A stretch of DNA of 64,000 nucleotides. Source: Sorghum bicolor. Its lineage: Eukaryota > Streptophyta > Magnoliopsida > Poales > Poaceae. Below are positions 11,781 through 24,300 of the stretch, piece by piece. Positions within the stretch are counted from its first letter, which is position 1. Every line of letters begins with the position of its first letter. The stretch is taken from positions 14,709,329 through 14,773,328 of the forward strand of contig NC_012878.2 in assembly GCF_000003195.3 (NCBI RefSeq), written 5' to 3'. A model generated the notes under the pieces. That model worked only from the letters and a program-made list of their open reading frames with translations. It was not told the DNA's origin and ran no database searches. Position numbers and translations under genes: made by a program.

Positions 11781-12208
11781 GACTGGGGTACTCATAGATA
11801 TTCCCTGACTTGCTAGACCGTGGTAGTAGTGAGGAACGTGACAATTCCGAGTTACCTTTGCAGACCATATCTCGTTAGCAGGAAGGATAGGGTTTACAGG
11901 TGCGGGTTGAACATCCTTTGTGGTGTCTAGATTCCGTTAGCCTCCCCAATAGAACAGTAGATCATCCTTACCAAGGTTAGAAGAAGACTACGGTTGCAGT
12001 CTTCTCTATTTATCACTCACATCGAGAGACATTCTTTGTTGCCTAAAGGGTTAGTAGTAATAGACCGGTTAGTCAGATGCACTCTTTCTCCTAGTGGTAA
12101 AAAAATAAATACGATACTCTGGATAATTTCCCGGGTGAAGTGCTCACCGATATCCGTGCGCTTGCGGATCAATTCCTTATTGCGTTCCCAAATATCAACA
12201 AGCATTTC

Positions 12209-12226
12209 TGGCGCCGTTGCCAGGGA
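12209..12226 (+). other. TE-C primer binding site (tRNA-Asp type)
   Basis: TGGCGCCGTTGCCAGGGA, 17 of 18 matching the complement of the plant tRNA-Asp 3' end (TGGCGCCGTTGCCGGGGA), 8 nt after the LTR. Confidence 0.88.
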
Positions 12227-12334
12227 GAAAGACGGTTTGCTGAGATAACCTTGAGTCTTACTACTAGCTTGTATCTATACTTTTATCTTTTCTTATCTTT
12301 TATATTCTTTATTTATTTTCTTTACTCTTACCTT

Positions 12335-13416
12335 ATGGAAAACCAAAATTCTAAATCGATCCATGAATCTGCAATCCCTTTAGTAACTGACCTTTTACCA
12401 TAGGAATCATCACAGCCTACCCAAACATCCCAGTATAAGTTAAGTTCTAGGTTGATTGCCATGATTCAAAACCTATCTTTTTCGGGAAAGGAAGACGAAA
12501 ACCCTTACCTTCATATTAGAGATTTTGAGCAAACATGTGATTGTCTTCGCATTGAAGGCATTTCTAATAAAACTTTACGTTGGAAGCTTTTTCCTTTTTC
12601 TTTAAGGGGAGAAGCTAGACAATGGTACAGTCAGAAGGTAAGTCAACAACAGGGTGAATGGGGAGTTTTACGAGCCAACTTTTGTCTAGATTTCTATTCC
12701 CTCGACCGTATAGCCGACCTTAGACTCGAAGTCCTATCTTTTAAACAAAAAGATAATGAAACTTTGGGAAAATCCTAGAAACATTTTTCTAATCTTTTAG
12801 AATCTGGTCCAAACCTTAATCTTGAAGACCCTGTTCTTTTATTTCACTTTTTTCGAGGTCTTCAGAAAAATCATAAACAAATGCTACACACAATGTCTAG
12901 AGGTTCTTTCTTTCGCATCCCTACTGATGAAGCTAGAGTGATCCTAGATAAAATCCTAGAAGCTGAGATGGATAATACCCTTCATGATGAAACCTACGAA
13001 GCTAAAGTAGACACTCTGCCAAATTCTTTATCTACTTTAGCTATCCCAAGTTCTGAGCCACAAGAGGAAGAAATTCCACCACCGGACTTCATGCTGGATA
13101 TAGAATCCGATCTTTTTGCCGATTTTGGAAACATTTCAAACTACCATTCTATTGACAAACCCCAAAACGGCCAGTTTAGCATTTATTTGCCAAGTGAATA
13201 CCAATTGAGAGAGCTTATCTCAGTCATGAGTAGCGAATGGTTGGAGGAGTCAGAGCTTTCCTCTGATGTGATCCGTTTGGACACACCCTCTATAACTATA
13301 CGCTGTGCTTATAATTCTGATCGATTTAATGCTCTTTATAATCCTGTTGTGGGGATCAACATCATGTCTGAATCTTTTGCACTTAAACTATTTAAAAATC
13401 TTGTCTTAACCCCCAC
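12335..13416 (+). pseudogene. TE-C Athila-type gag and start of protease-like domain
   Basis: The likely start is the ATG at 12335 (MENQNSK). The gag domain runs about 12450-12900, with ENPYLHIRDFEQTCDCLRIE, LRWKLFPFSLRGEARQWY and FFRGLQKNHKQML. Stops at about 12401-12403 (TAG, from CAG/CAA) and 12776-12778 (TAG, likely from TGG) break it, so only two substitutions separate it from an open frame. The C-terminal part after 13060 is acidic and leads into NPVVGINIMSESFAL, the position of the protease active site, where the usual catalytic Asp is absent. TE-D interrupts the frame at 13416; it resumes at 21320. Confidence 0.85.
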
Positions 13417-14755
13417 TGTTGACACTTGCTAACACCACTTGAATACTAGGTTGTCATCCCCAGCATGGCACTAGAGTGTACTATGGTATTTATACGCACA
13501 CAGATAATCCGCAAGCGCACGGATACCGTTGAAGCTTTTACCCGGTTAAAGGTTTTATCGTATCCATAGGGAAACGGGAGAACTAATCTACGCTCTAACT
13601 TAACCAAGACAAATAGATAAGTGTAAATAGGAAAGATGGTAGAATCGAATAAGAACAATATTAAAGGTAAGATAACAGTGAGTGATAATATGGGAATAGA
13701 GAGTAGAGCAATCTAATATATAGGCGATGGTAGCACAATAGAGAGAATAACTATGGTTTCTCTACTTCAAAGGGGTACGTCTATGTCTGGGACGAACCAC
13801 GTGATAAGAGTACACCACAAAGGATGCTTATCCTCAGGCCGATAAACCCTACCCGTCCTGCTAACGAGAGGTGGACTACAAAGGACCAACGTAACTGTCA
13901 CCTACGCGGCCTACCACACGATCCAGCTAGACAGGGGATATCCACAAGTAATCTAGGTCTAAGCACCACGCTTACACCTATACTACAACTCTCACCTATA
14001 GCGTCCTATAGATTTTAATACTCAAAAGAGTTGTGAACCAGAACATACATAATTAGTAATTGCATAATGAATTAGAAGTAGATTACCAGAGTCATCCCAT
14101 GAGCAAGCTTGATTAGAGCTTGATCATGACGAAGTACAACCGGAGGAAGAACCGACAGGCCGGCCTCTCCTCTAATCCTCCTTCGCTCTCCATCTTGCTA
14201 CTATCTAGATCTACTCTAGTTTAGAGAAGAGAGGAGAGCTCTCATCTCTAAACCCTAGCTTTTGCTCTGTCTATGAATAATGAATAATGATCAAGGGGTG
14301 CCTCCTCCAGGGGCCAGGGGGTCTGGTTATATAGTCCCCTCAAGTGAACCTAGGCCGTCGGATCAAACCGACATTGATTGAACGGTTATTCTTGATCCTT
14401 TAGGTCGGTGGAGATCTCCCAAGAGAAAGAGTCCTGATTGGGCTCCAAGTCAGGGCGGGCGCCCAGGGCAGGAGGGCGGGCGCCCTGGCTCTGGCCTCGT
14501 TCAGCCTCCGCTTCCTTCCCGTGGCTTCTGGAGTCTTCTAGATGTAAGATAATTGCGCGGCACGTTAATATCTCTATGTAATCCCGACGTGTGGGCCTTT
14601 CTTCCGTATTTCTTGATAACCCCCTGCAGAAATAGACAAACACCAAAACTCATGGAATTCTGTCAGATAAAACCCTAAGTCTAGATGTTAATTTCATTTG
14701 GATCCTTTTCTTTGTTTATTTGATAATTAAATTTGATACTTAAGGACCGTCAACA
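13417..14755 (-). repeat. TE-D 3' LTR
   Basis: 1339 bp, TGTTGACACTTGC to GGACCGTCAACA on the plus strand. It has GC boxes at 14453-14464 and 14474-14485 (21 bp apart), the hairpin at 13960-13974, and a minus-strand TATA box in the GGACTATATAACC context near 14326-14336. Confidence 0.95.
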
Positions 14756-14768
14756 AACTCCCCCAAGC
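14756..14768 (-). other. TE-D polypurine tract
   Basis: Reverse complement reads GCTTGGGGGAGTT directly before the 3' LTR. A conserved GACGAGCAAGAGGTAA lead-in precedes it, also seen before the TE-C tract. Confidence 0.85.
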
Positions 14769-17700
14769 TTACCTCTTGCTCGTCCCTGAGCAAGGATAGA
14801 CTCAGCAATGGATCAGAAGTTGTTGCAATATCTTAAAAATTTTGACGGTACACATGCTTTTAAATAAGATCTCATCTCTGAGTTAGAGTAAACTGTCAAG
14901 ACTTAAAACTTACTTACTTTACCTTCACCATGGGACTTGTAACTGTCACTTCTGTCTTGAGTAGTTAAAAGATAGAACAGTCTAGCCAAGTGCCATGTCT
15001 CTTATTCTTGATCAGCTATAGCTCTGGGGTTTTTGCAGATTTTCAAATAAAACTCAGAGATTCCTTGTATGATTCTCTCAGGTCTCTCTTTTGTGGTATT
15101 TCTGGGTCCTTACCAAGGCAGTGATGGTATATGCCTTCTCTCAAGATATATGGTATTTGTGGTATAAGGCATAGTGACATTGCCTTCTCTCTCACCCTAC
15201 TCTAATAAGGCTTTAATATCTGGAGCTCATAGGTGGGAGATAAATTATACATACTGACAAGACATTTATTATATAGTCAAACCATGGATCCAAAGAAACA
15301 AATCAATAAGCCAAATCAAGATGTGCATGTGTGGCGAATGAATGGTGTATGGTGATGATATTGATAACAATGGTGGAAGTCTAATTCTACTTTTGCTCTT
15401 TTGAGGGGATACATACCTTACTTGCTTTTTAAAACTTTATGAGGAGAATGAGAAGCTCTATCTTTCATTTTTCTTTCCTCTCAGGTGGGTATCCTGTACC
15501 CCTAATTCTACTGTCGGACACTTGTCCATTTTTACCTCTCGTCTCACTCTTTTTCTTTTCTTTTGAGGTTCCGGGCACTTGCCCCTTTTTATTTCCTCGT
15601 ATATTTTTTTTTCTCTCCTCTTTTTTTTACAGCACTCATCTCATGAGATAATATAGCAAGTGGTAGTAACAGTATAACTTGAGCATTTATTTCACAAGGA
15701 AAAACAGAAATATTTTTGGTTATTCTCTCCCGGATTAGGAGTAGAATATTTTTGGGTGGTTCTGGAGATGGAAATGAGTGGATATATGTGGATGGTACTT
15801 CCAGAGTCGAAGTAGCATATATGAGTGAATGTGCAAGTGAATCTTGATTTAACCACATGACAAGCTCCTAAGGGTCTACACAGCTTGACCACACTCAATG
15901 CTCGTAAGCAGTAAATAATAAATGTGTGGCTCAAAGTCTAGCAAGCATGTATATATGGCTGTGGTAGGAATTTAAACTCTCATCATACAGGAACTCATCA
16001 TGCAATATTTTAAAGATTTTTTCAAAGATAAAATTCTCCAAAATTCTAGCATCTCTAGGAACAGATAAACAGCAGCTCAACCTTCCCATATCATATCCGT
16101 TAACAACTTAGATTTCAGATCAAGTTTTCATCCCACAAGTTTAGATCTAGAGCAAGCTTTAAATTATAACAGTTATGTCTAAACTTGAGAGAGAACTTCA
16201 AATTTGCAAATTAGGCAGAGCAACTATTCATCATATCCATGCTAGAGTTTTATTATTAAGATTCAGATTAGCATAGCCACTTTATTTATTTATTTATTAA
16301 ACACACTAAGCAAAAGATATATATATATAAGTACAAAATCTTTATTTGGTTTTTCATAGTTTATGTATTTTAATATTCTAATATAATATAAGTATAAAGA
16401 TAGGTAGAAATACTTAGCGAGATAAATGGGGGTGCTCTCCCCCAAGCTGAATTTTGACATAATTTCTCTTGATGTAGCTAGCAGGTGGCAGAGGTGTATT
16501 TGAAAGTCAGCAGCATTCTGACAGCGTTTAGAATGTCCTCCGTCTGCTAGTCTTCTTGATTCTTAAATTATGTGGAGCTCAAATAGACAACAAAGCTTGT
16601 GGAACTAATTAAGTGTTAGCATAAATATCTAGCCTTCATCATGTTGAGCTTCCTCAATAAATATTACTCCCTGTTTTTATATTTTTATTTTATAAAGCAG
16701 AAAAGAAATATTTATTTTATTTTTATGCCACCACAGTGAAGGTACTTATGGGTTTTATGCCACTCGTGTACTCACATGGGGCTTAGTATTTTTTAACATT
16801 TTTATTTTCTTTTCAAGATAGCATGATTAATTAATAATCTATTTAAGGAAAGTAAATAATTAAAGGGAAAAGGGAATGCAGAAAGGATAAATATGGATAA
16901 CTACCAATCTTACCTTTCGGCGAGGGTTCAACATTTTATGTCTTCTTAAGAAGACTTCTCACCGTGTTCATTCTTCAGGTGCGTCAGTTGATTCAGGTGC
17001 GGACCTTGACGTCTGCACCTCTTTGTTTGCCCAGCAGTGGTGTTGGCAGTATCCAGCTTAGTGTGTTTGTGCTCGTAGATCCAGGTCCTTCACTTGGTAG
17101 AGTCTGAGAGTTATAAAACTCTTCCGTGTTTTGCTCGAAGTGTACCTGCTCATAGAGACAAGACAGAGATCAAGTGCATGGGTCCTGTTGGTGGAAAACA
17201 CCAACAGAACCTAAAGTGTATTTGTTCTTCTCTAACCCTAAGCATAGTGAGCAAGACAAAGTTGATGGATAATAAGTTCATGAGTGTAGCACTTATAACA
17301 TTTGTCAGATCAGATCGCTCAACCTTATGGAAAGATAATCTATCTATGTATATGTCTTTTTTTATATCTCTCAAAGATTGAATGTGTAATATTTTAGCTC
17401 ATATGATTAGGAGTGTGGGATCATGGAGGTAGTACTAAGAACAAGGATTAAAGGACTAAACATGTTGAATCAGTTGGGTTGGTTAATCTAGAGTTGTAAA
17501 TCATACATGTTTGTCTCTTTATTTATGTGAACGCGAGAACCAAAGAGAAGCTTATAAAAGTGACAGTCAAGTACCTTAAGGTGTTACCTTACTTGAAGAG
17601 TGATGGTGTAGTATCACCTTGTGGAAGCTTTCCTTTCTTAGTGGTTGTGCATCGTGTTTGTGGCACCCTCCATGGATCCTATGATGAATGAGCTATGTCC

Positions 17701-17862
17701 TTCTTGTGCAAATTGTTAAACTTCATGTGTCACTCTCTTCGTTTCTGATGTGAGTTTATCTCAGGACTTTCCAAATCGATATTGAAAGTTTGTTCTGCAG
17801 GGGTTAGTCCGACAAAAATATACCAATGTCTACACAAGCAGTTTTTAGTTCAATAACTGAAC

Positions 17863-17918
17863 TAGACTCCATGTCTAATCAGATTAAGGAAGGCTGTTTA
17901 ACCTAAGCACCATGCTTA
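17863..17918 (-). other. Pair of covarying hairpins in TE-D interior
   Basis: In sense direction: TAAGC-ATGGT-GCTTA (17904-17918) then TAGAC-ATGGA-GTCTA (17863-17877). Both have perfect stems of different sequence and nearly the same loop as the LTR hairpin. Confidence 0.6.
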
Positions 17919-18124
17919 ATTTAAAAGCCAATAGAAGTATGTGCAGTACTTCCAAACTAACACTTACTAGTAAATAGACAAAGGTAACATGACAGCATTT
18001 ATAGAGATCTACTCAAGTAGAGATGAAGTAGTGTGATTAGTATTTAACAAATTGAGCATGTCTTAAAGGTAGGGACAACCAACATAGCAACATGGCAAAG
18101 GATGTTTTTATGTAAAATACTCCC

Positions 18125-18156
18125 CCAAGCTTGAATTCTGCAGAATTCAAGTTTGG
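18125..18156. repeat. 32-bp palindrome next to an internal polypurine tract (TE-D)
   Basis: A perfect 22-bp palindrome (18130-18151, centre CTGCAG, arms CTTGAATT...) extends to 32 bp with one mismatched pair through CCAA/TTGG. In sense direction its right arm runs into AAGCTTGGGGGAG. Confidence 0.75.
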
Positions 18157-18451
18157 ATGAATTTAATTCAGTGTTGCATGATGATTGGTTGGACATACCT
18201 TGTACTTGCTTGTCATTCATCTGATCTTCTTGTTCCAATCCTGGAAAGGTTAGTGACAAGAATACCCGAAGGAATATTTTTACAATTATCTTTATATGCT
18301 CAATACACAAGGTAATGTTGTAAATAATTAAAAACTCATGTTACGATCTGATCAGTGCTTATTTTAGGACACCAAGCTTGTCCTTGGGAAACCATCAATT
18401 TATGTCGGCGAAGTGGTTTCCCTTCCAACGCTGACCTAAATCAAGATCAAC

Positions 18452-19815
18452 TCAACGAGATGTGCAATATTTATTATAGACATATGCATCGACAACCGCC
18501 CTTTTAAAGTTTTTATAAATAGAAAGGAAGAGGGGGTTGGAGATCTCAAATGTGGTGATGTTGGAGAGACCAATTGATTGGGAAGATGTTGCATATGAGC
18601 ATGGAGTAAACAAAGTGGCTATGAAATAAATTCCATGCTCATTAATGTTATCTTCGTCTCCAATCTGAAAGTTCGGAGTTTCTCCTAGATTGGTCTCACC
18701 TATATCCTCTTCTGTAGTTGGATGAATATCATCTTCAAAGGGAGTCAAGAACTCACCATTTGAAATTGAACCAAAGTCAGAATTCATTAAGGCTTCTTCC
18801 TTATCCATCCATTCTACACATTCTAGCCATTTAGAACTTGTGATCAGGAAAGGGGAGGTGTTAGAATTTTCAATATGGCTTAGCTCTCCTTCACTTGATA
18901 TGTCATCCTCGACTTTTTCATAACAGGAACCAGGACATTCTCTAAGAGAACCATTATTGCGAGGATTTGAATTATCCCTGCTTGAAGGTCTCTTATGGAA
19001 CCAGAAGTCTAAACCATCAGCATCTGAAAGATTTAAGGTCGGAATTCCTTCCTCCCTTGGAGAATTTTGGGGTATTGATGGTTTAGGATCGATAGCTAAA
19101 GTTTGGAATTGAAGTGGTTGTGATCTGGCTATCGAAACTTCTTCTTCTTGTCTAGGAACTGGTTCTGTCTCTTTCTCAGGGATATAAAAGCTAGGAGACT
19201 TTCCACTTAATAAATCAATCAAATTCCAAGCTTCACTAGCAGGTAGGTGATAGAAGGATCCTCTAGAGGCTGTATTCAAGGTTTGCTTATTTTCCCCACT
19301 AAGGCCCTCAAAAAAGTGAATTAGAAGAACTTCTTCTGGAATAGAAAGCTTTGGGCCAGTGAGAGTAAGGTTAATAAAGCGGTCCCATGATTTGCTAAGA
19401 GATTCTTCTTCCAGTTGTCTGAAAGAAATAATCTCACGCCGAAGTTCTGCCACTTTAGAGATTGGAAAATATTTTAAAATAAAACTATTATGTAACTCCT
19501 TCCATGAACACTCCCTACTTTGAGTTTGTACCAATGTCTAGCTTTTCCCGTTAAAGAGAACGGAAAGAGCTTCCATTTAAGGGTCTCATCGGACATTCCT
19601 TCTATGCGAAGGAGGTCACAGACTCGATAAAACTCTCTTAGGTGGGTGTATGGGTTTTCCTCACTTTCTCCTGAGAAAGGTTGTTTTTGAACAAATTCTA
19701 TGTATTCGGGGTCTATCTCAAAACTAGATGCTATGATAGGCTTTGAAGATTTTGGTGGTTCGAGATGTGTGCCCGTAGGTCTATGAAATTCATAGATAGA
19801 CATGTTTGAATTCAT
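18452..19815 (-). pseudogene. TE-D Athila-type gag (one frameshift)
   Basis: The start ATG at 19815 lies about 140 bp after the primer site. The gag domain shows ENPYTHLREFYRVCDLLRIE, LKWKLFPFSLTGKARHWY and HFFEGLSGENKQTLNTAS, collinear with TE-C gag. A one-base frameshift near 19530, just after ARHWY, splits it into 19474-19815 and 18452-19534; otherwise the frame is open for about 450 codons. The C-terminal part is acidic and ends with a degenerate protease-like stretch (TTFEISNPLFLSIYKNF). No zinc knuckle is visible. There is no pol downstream. A functional copy elsewhere could supply particles for RNA packaged with enzymes from a TE-C-like partner; that is inference. Confidence 0.85.
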
Positions 19816-19952
19816 GATAGACCAGAGATCAAGGATTAGATAAGAAGAAAGAATAGCAGAGATAAGGCAAAAGATAAAAGGAAAAGTATATATATATTTT
19901 TTATTTTTTTAGAAAATGATTAAGCTAGTTCGTAGTCAACTCAACAACCGTT

Positions 19953-19970
19953 TCCCCGGCAACGGCGCCA
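19953..19970 (-). other. TE-D primer binding site (tRNA-Asp)
   Basis: The reverse complement is TGGCGCCGTTGCCGGGGA, a perfect 18-nt match to the complement of the plant tRNA-Asp 3' end. Confidence 0.93.
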
Positions 19971-19978
19971 AAAATGCT

Positions 19979-21314
19979 TGTTGACACTTGCTAACACCAC
20001 TTGAATACTAGGTTGTCATCCCCAGCATCGCACTAGAGTGTACTATGGTATTTATACGCACACAGATAATCCGCAAGCGCACGGATACCGTTGAAGCTTT
20101 TACCCGGTTAAAGGTTTTATCGTATCCACAGGGAAACGGGAGAACTAATCTACGCTCTAACTTAACCAAGACAAATAGATAAGTGTAAATAGGAAAGATG
20201 GTAGAATCGAATAAGAACAATATTAAAGGTAAGATAACAGTGAGTGATAATATGGGAATAGAGAGTAGAGCATTCTAATATATAAGCGATGGTAGCAGAA
20301 TAGAGAGAATAACTATGGTTTCTCTACTTCAAAGGGGTACGTCTATGTCTGGGACGAACCACGTGATAAGAGTACACCACAAAGGATGCTTATCCTTAGG
20401 CCGATAAACCCTACCCGTCCTGCTAACGAGAGGTGGACTACAAAGGACCAATGTAACTATCACCTACGCGGCCTACCACACGATCCAGCTAGACAGGGGA
20501 TATCCACAAGTAATCTAGGTCTAAGCACCACGCTTACACCTATACTACAACTCTCACCTATAGCGTCCTATAGATTAGAATACTCAAAAGAGTTGTGAAT
20601 CAGAACATACATAATTAGTAATTGCATAATGAATTAGAAGTAGATTACCAGAGTCATCCCATGAGCAAGCTTGATTAGGGCTTGATCATGACGAAGTACA
20701 ACCGGAGGAAGAACCGACAGGCCGGCCTCTCCTCTAATCCTCCTTCACTCTCCATCTTGCTACTATCTAGATCTACTCTAGTTTAGACAAGAGAGGAGAG
20801 CTCTCATCTCTAAACCCTAGCTTTTGCTCTGTCTATGAATAATGAATAAAGATCAAGGGGTGCCTCCTCCAGGGGCCAGGGGGTCTGGTTATATAGTCCC
20901 CTCAAGTGAACCTAGGCCGTCGGATCAAACCGACATTGATTGAACGGTTATTCTTGATCCTTTAGGTCGGTGGAGATCTCCCGAGAGAAAGAGTCCTGAT
21001 TGGGCTCCAAGTCAGGGCGGGCGCCCAGGGCAGGAGGGCGGGCGCCCTGGCTCTGGCCCCGTTCAGCCTCCGCTTCCTTCCCGTGGCTTCTGGAGTCTTC
21101 TAGATGTAAGATAATTGCGCGGCACGTTAATATCTCTATGTAATCCCGACGTGTGGGCCTTTCTTCCGTTTTTCCTGATAACCCCCTGCAGAAATAGACA
21201 AACACCAAAACTCGTGGAATTCTGTCAGATAAAACCAGTCTAGATGTTGATTTCATTTGGATCCTTTTCTTTGTTTATTTGATAATTAAATTTGATACTT
21301 AAGGACCGTCAACA
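19979..21314 (-). repeat. TE-D 5' LTR
   Basis: 1336 bp. GC boxes lie at 21015-21026 and 21036-21047 (21 bp apart), the hairpin at 20522-20536, and a minus-strand TATATAA in the GTTATATAGTCC context near 20888-20898. Confidence 0.95.
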
Positions 21315-21319
21315 CCCAC

Positions 21320-24300
21320 AACAAAGGTCATAAAGGAATCTTCGAGACGATTAGTCCCCAGTCTTGGAATTATTAATGTCCTACCTCTTACGGTAGAAGG
21401 CTCCATGGTTCATTTGAACTTCTATATCTTTGATACATGGGACTTTGACCTGTTGATAGGACAACCTTTTAGAAGACTCCTTTATGAAGGTCATACTGGA
21501 AAGCTACACATTTCTTTTGGAAAAACCTTTAAATTCCCAATAACAATTTCACACTCCTTAAATAATAAGGCCGAATCATATCTTTTGCCTGATCCTATGG
21601 AGGAGGTAAAGGCTGCATCTCTAGAGCTTTTAGAAGAATCAGACGTAGAAGACGAAACTCCGTTCTTTATAGAAGAAGAAGCCGAACCTTCTAAACCTGA
21701 ACCCTTAGATGAGTTTGCAGAAACACCTAGACCCCCCATAGAGCTTAAAACTTTACCACCCGGTCTTACCTATGCTTTCCTAAACAATAATCCAGAGTTT
21801 CCTGTGATCATTAGCAATAAACTCACTTAGGACCAAACTCTGCGATTAATGACTATTCTTGAGAAACATCACTCAGTTTTCGGCTACTCACTCCAAGATC
21901 TTACAGGAATCAGTCCTATATTTGTACCCATCGTATTCCAACATATCCTTCTGTTTCACCCTCTCGAGAACCCCAACGTAGACTTAATAACACTATGAGA
22001 GAGGTAGTTAAAAAGGAAGTTATAAAGTTGCTGCATGCAGGGATTATATATCTTGTGCCGCACAGTGAGTGGGTAAGCCCAGTTCAAGTTGTGCCTAAAA
22101 AGGGAGGCATGACTGTTATTATGAATGAAAAGAATGAGCTAATTCTGCAACGCACCGTCACAGGATGGCGGATGTGCATAGACTATAGAAAACTAAACAA
22201 AGCCACGAGAAAGGATCACTTTCCTTTACCTTTCATAGATGAGATGCTAGAGCGGTTAGCGAACCATTCGTTCTTGTGTTTCTTAGATAGATATTCAGGG
22301 TATCACCAAATCCCGATCCATCCTGATGATCAAAGCAAAACCACTTTTACATGCCCATATGGAACTTATGCTTACCGTAGAATGTCTTTCGGGTTATGTA
22401 ATGCACCAGCTTCTTTTCAAAGATGCATGATGTCTATATTTTCTGATATGATTGAAGAGATTATGGAAGTTTTCATGGATGATTTCTCTGTTTATGGAAA
22501 AACTTTTGATAGTTGTCTTGAAAACTTAGACAAGGTTTTGCAAAGATGTGAAGAAAAGCACTTAGTCCTTAATTGGGAAAATGTCATTTTATGGTTAGAG
22601 AAGGAATAGTGCTGGGACACTTAGTGTCTGAAAGAGGTATTGAGGTAGATAAAGCTAAAATTGAAGTAATTGAACAACTACCTCCACCTGTGAATATAAA
22701 AGGAATTCGAAGCTTTCTTGGCCATGCTGGTTTTTATCGTAGATTCATAAAAGATTTTTCATTCATTGCTAGACCACTTACTCTTTTGCTAGCCAAGGAT
22801 TCTACTTTCGAATTTGATGATGCATGTCTAACACCTTTTAATTTATTAAAGAAAGCACTCATCTCTGCACCAATCATTAAACCCCCTGATTGGTCGTTGC
22901 CTTTTGAAATTATGTGTGATGCTAGTGATTATGCTGTAGGGGCAGTTTTGGGACAAACTAAAAATAAGAAGCATCATGCAATTGCTTATGCCAGTAAAAC
23001 TTTGACAGGAGCTCAACTTAATTATGCAACCACTGAAAAAGAGCTTCTGGCTGTTGTCTTTGCCATTGATAAATTTAGATCTTATTTAGTTGGAGCTAAA
23101 ATAATTGTTTACACTGATCATGCTGCACTAAAATATTTGCTCACTAAAAAAGATGCTAAACCTCGCCTGATTAGATGGATCTTATTACTCCAAGAATTTG
23201 ACTTAGAAATAAAAGATAAAAAGGGAGTAGAAAATTCTGTTGCTGATCACTTGTCTAGAATGTATTTTAAGAGTCCACAGGAAACCCCCATCAATGATTC
23301 ACTCCGGGACGACCTGCTCTACGGGATTAACAGGTCTGACCCCTGGTATGCAGATATTGTTAATTTTATGGTTTCAGGGTATGTACCATCAGGAGCAAAC
23401 AAGAAGAAGCTTATTCAAGAAAGTCGTTCACATATATGGGATGAGCCATACCTCTTCCGAGTATGCTCTGATGGCTTACTTAGAAGATGTGTGACCACTG
23501 AGGAAGGATGGAAGATCATCGACAGATGCCATTCATCACCATATGGAGGTCACTATGGAGCATTCCGTACACATTCAAAGATCTGGCAGTGTGGATTCTA
23601 CTGGCTTACAATGTATCAAGATACGAAGCAATATATCAGAAGATGTGGGCCATGTCAAAGGCACGGAAACATAAATACAAGGGATGCAATGCCACTCACC
23701 AACAACCTTCAGATTGAGCTCTTTGATGTCTGGGGAATAGACTACATGGGTCCATTTCCTCCATCAAAGAAGTGTGAGTACATCTTGGTGGCAGTTGACT
23801 ATGTCTCCAAGTGGGTAGAGGCATTACCTTGCAAGCATGCCGACAACGTTAGTTCAAAGAGGATGTTTGAAGAAATTATATTTCCAAGATTTGGAGTCCC
23901 CAGAGTAGTGATAAGTGATGGAGGAGCACACTTCATCGACAAACGCTTCAAGCAATATCTATCAAAACATGGAATCCGTCACAACGTCGCTACCCCCTAT
24001 CATCCGCAGACAAGTGGCCAAGCAGAGACTTCCAACAAACAAATCAAGAATATTCTTCAGAAGACAGTAAATGAAATGGGAACGGCGTGGAAAGACAAGT
24101 TACCCGATGCACTCTGGGCATACCGAACAGCATACAAGACCCCAATTGGAATGTCTCCATACCAATTGGTGTACGGGAAGACTTGCCATCTACCCGTTGA
24201 ACTAGAGTTCAAAGCACACTGGGCCATAAAGAGATGGAATATGGACCTAGATGTTGCTGGAGATTATAGAAGAATGCAACTATCAGAATTGGAAGAATGG

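Larger units (their letters stand above)
10972..12200 (+). repeat. TE-C 5' LTR
   Basis: Starts TGTTGACGG and ends ATATCAACA. It has paired GC boxes at 11242-11253 and 11263-11274, the TATA box TATATAAG at 11388-11395 and the transcribed hairpin at 11766-11780. Short frames inside it are not genes. Confidence 0.95.
14769..18451 (-). other. TE-D non-coding 3' region in place of pol
   Basis: About 3.7 kb, AT-rich, without a convincing coding frame. It holds two further polypurine-like tracts (16436-16446 and 18119-18130), a 32-bp near-perfect palindrome (18125-18156) and two copies of the covarying hairpin (17863-17877 and 17904-17918). The block at about 17750-17920 is also found in TE-E (63180-63420). 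Parts at 15050-15640 match the TE-C 3' region (26400-26850) in reverse. Confidence 0.7.
13417..21314 (-). mobile_element. TE-D: gag-only Athila-type retrotransposon
   Basis: Two LTRs (5' LTR 19979-21314, 3' LTR 13417-14755; sense is minus) are flanked by the exact duplication CCCAC (13412-13416 and 21315-21319). It has a perfect tRNA-Asp primer site, a gag with one frameshift, no pol, about 3.7 kb of non-coding 3' sequence and a polypurine tract. LTRs differ at about 23 sites by eye (about 1.7%). Its LTR and 3' non-coding sequences are related to TE-C, so it is a plausible dependent of TE-C-like elements. Confidence 0.93.

Noticed and set aside
19953..19970. tRNA-Asp gene fragment
   Set aside because: Only the 18-nt primer site next to the LTR is present; no tRNA body.
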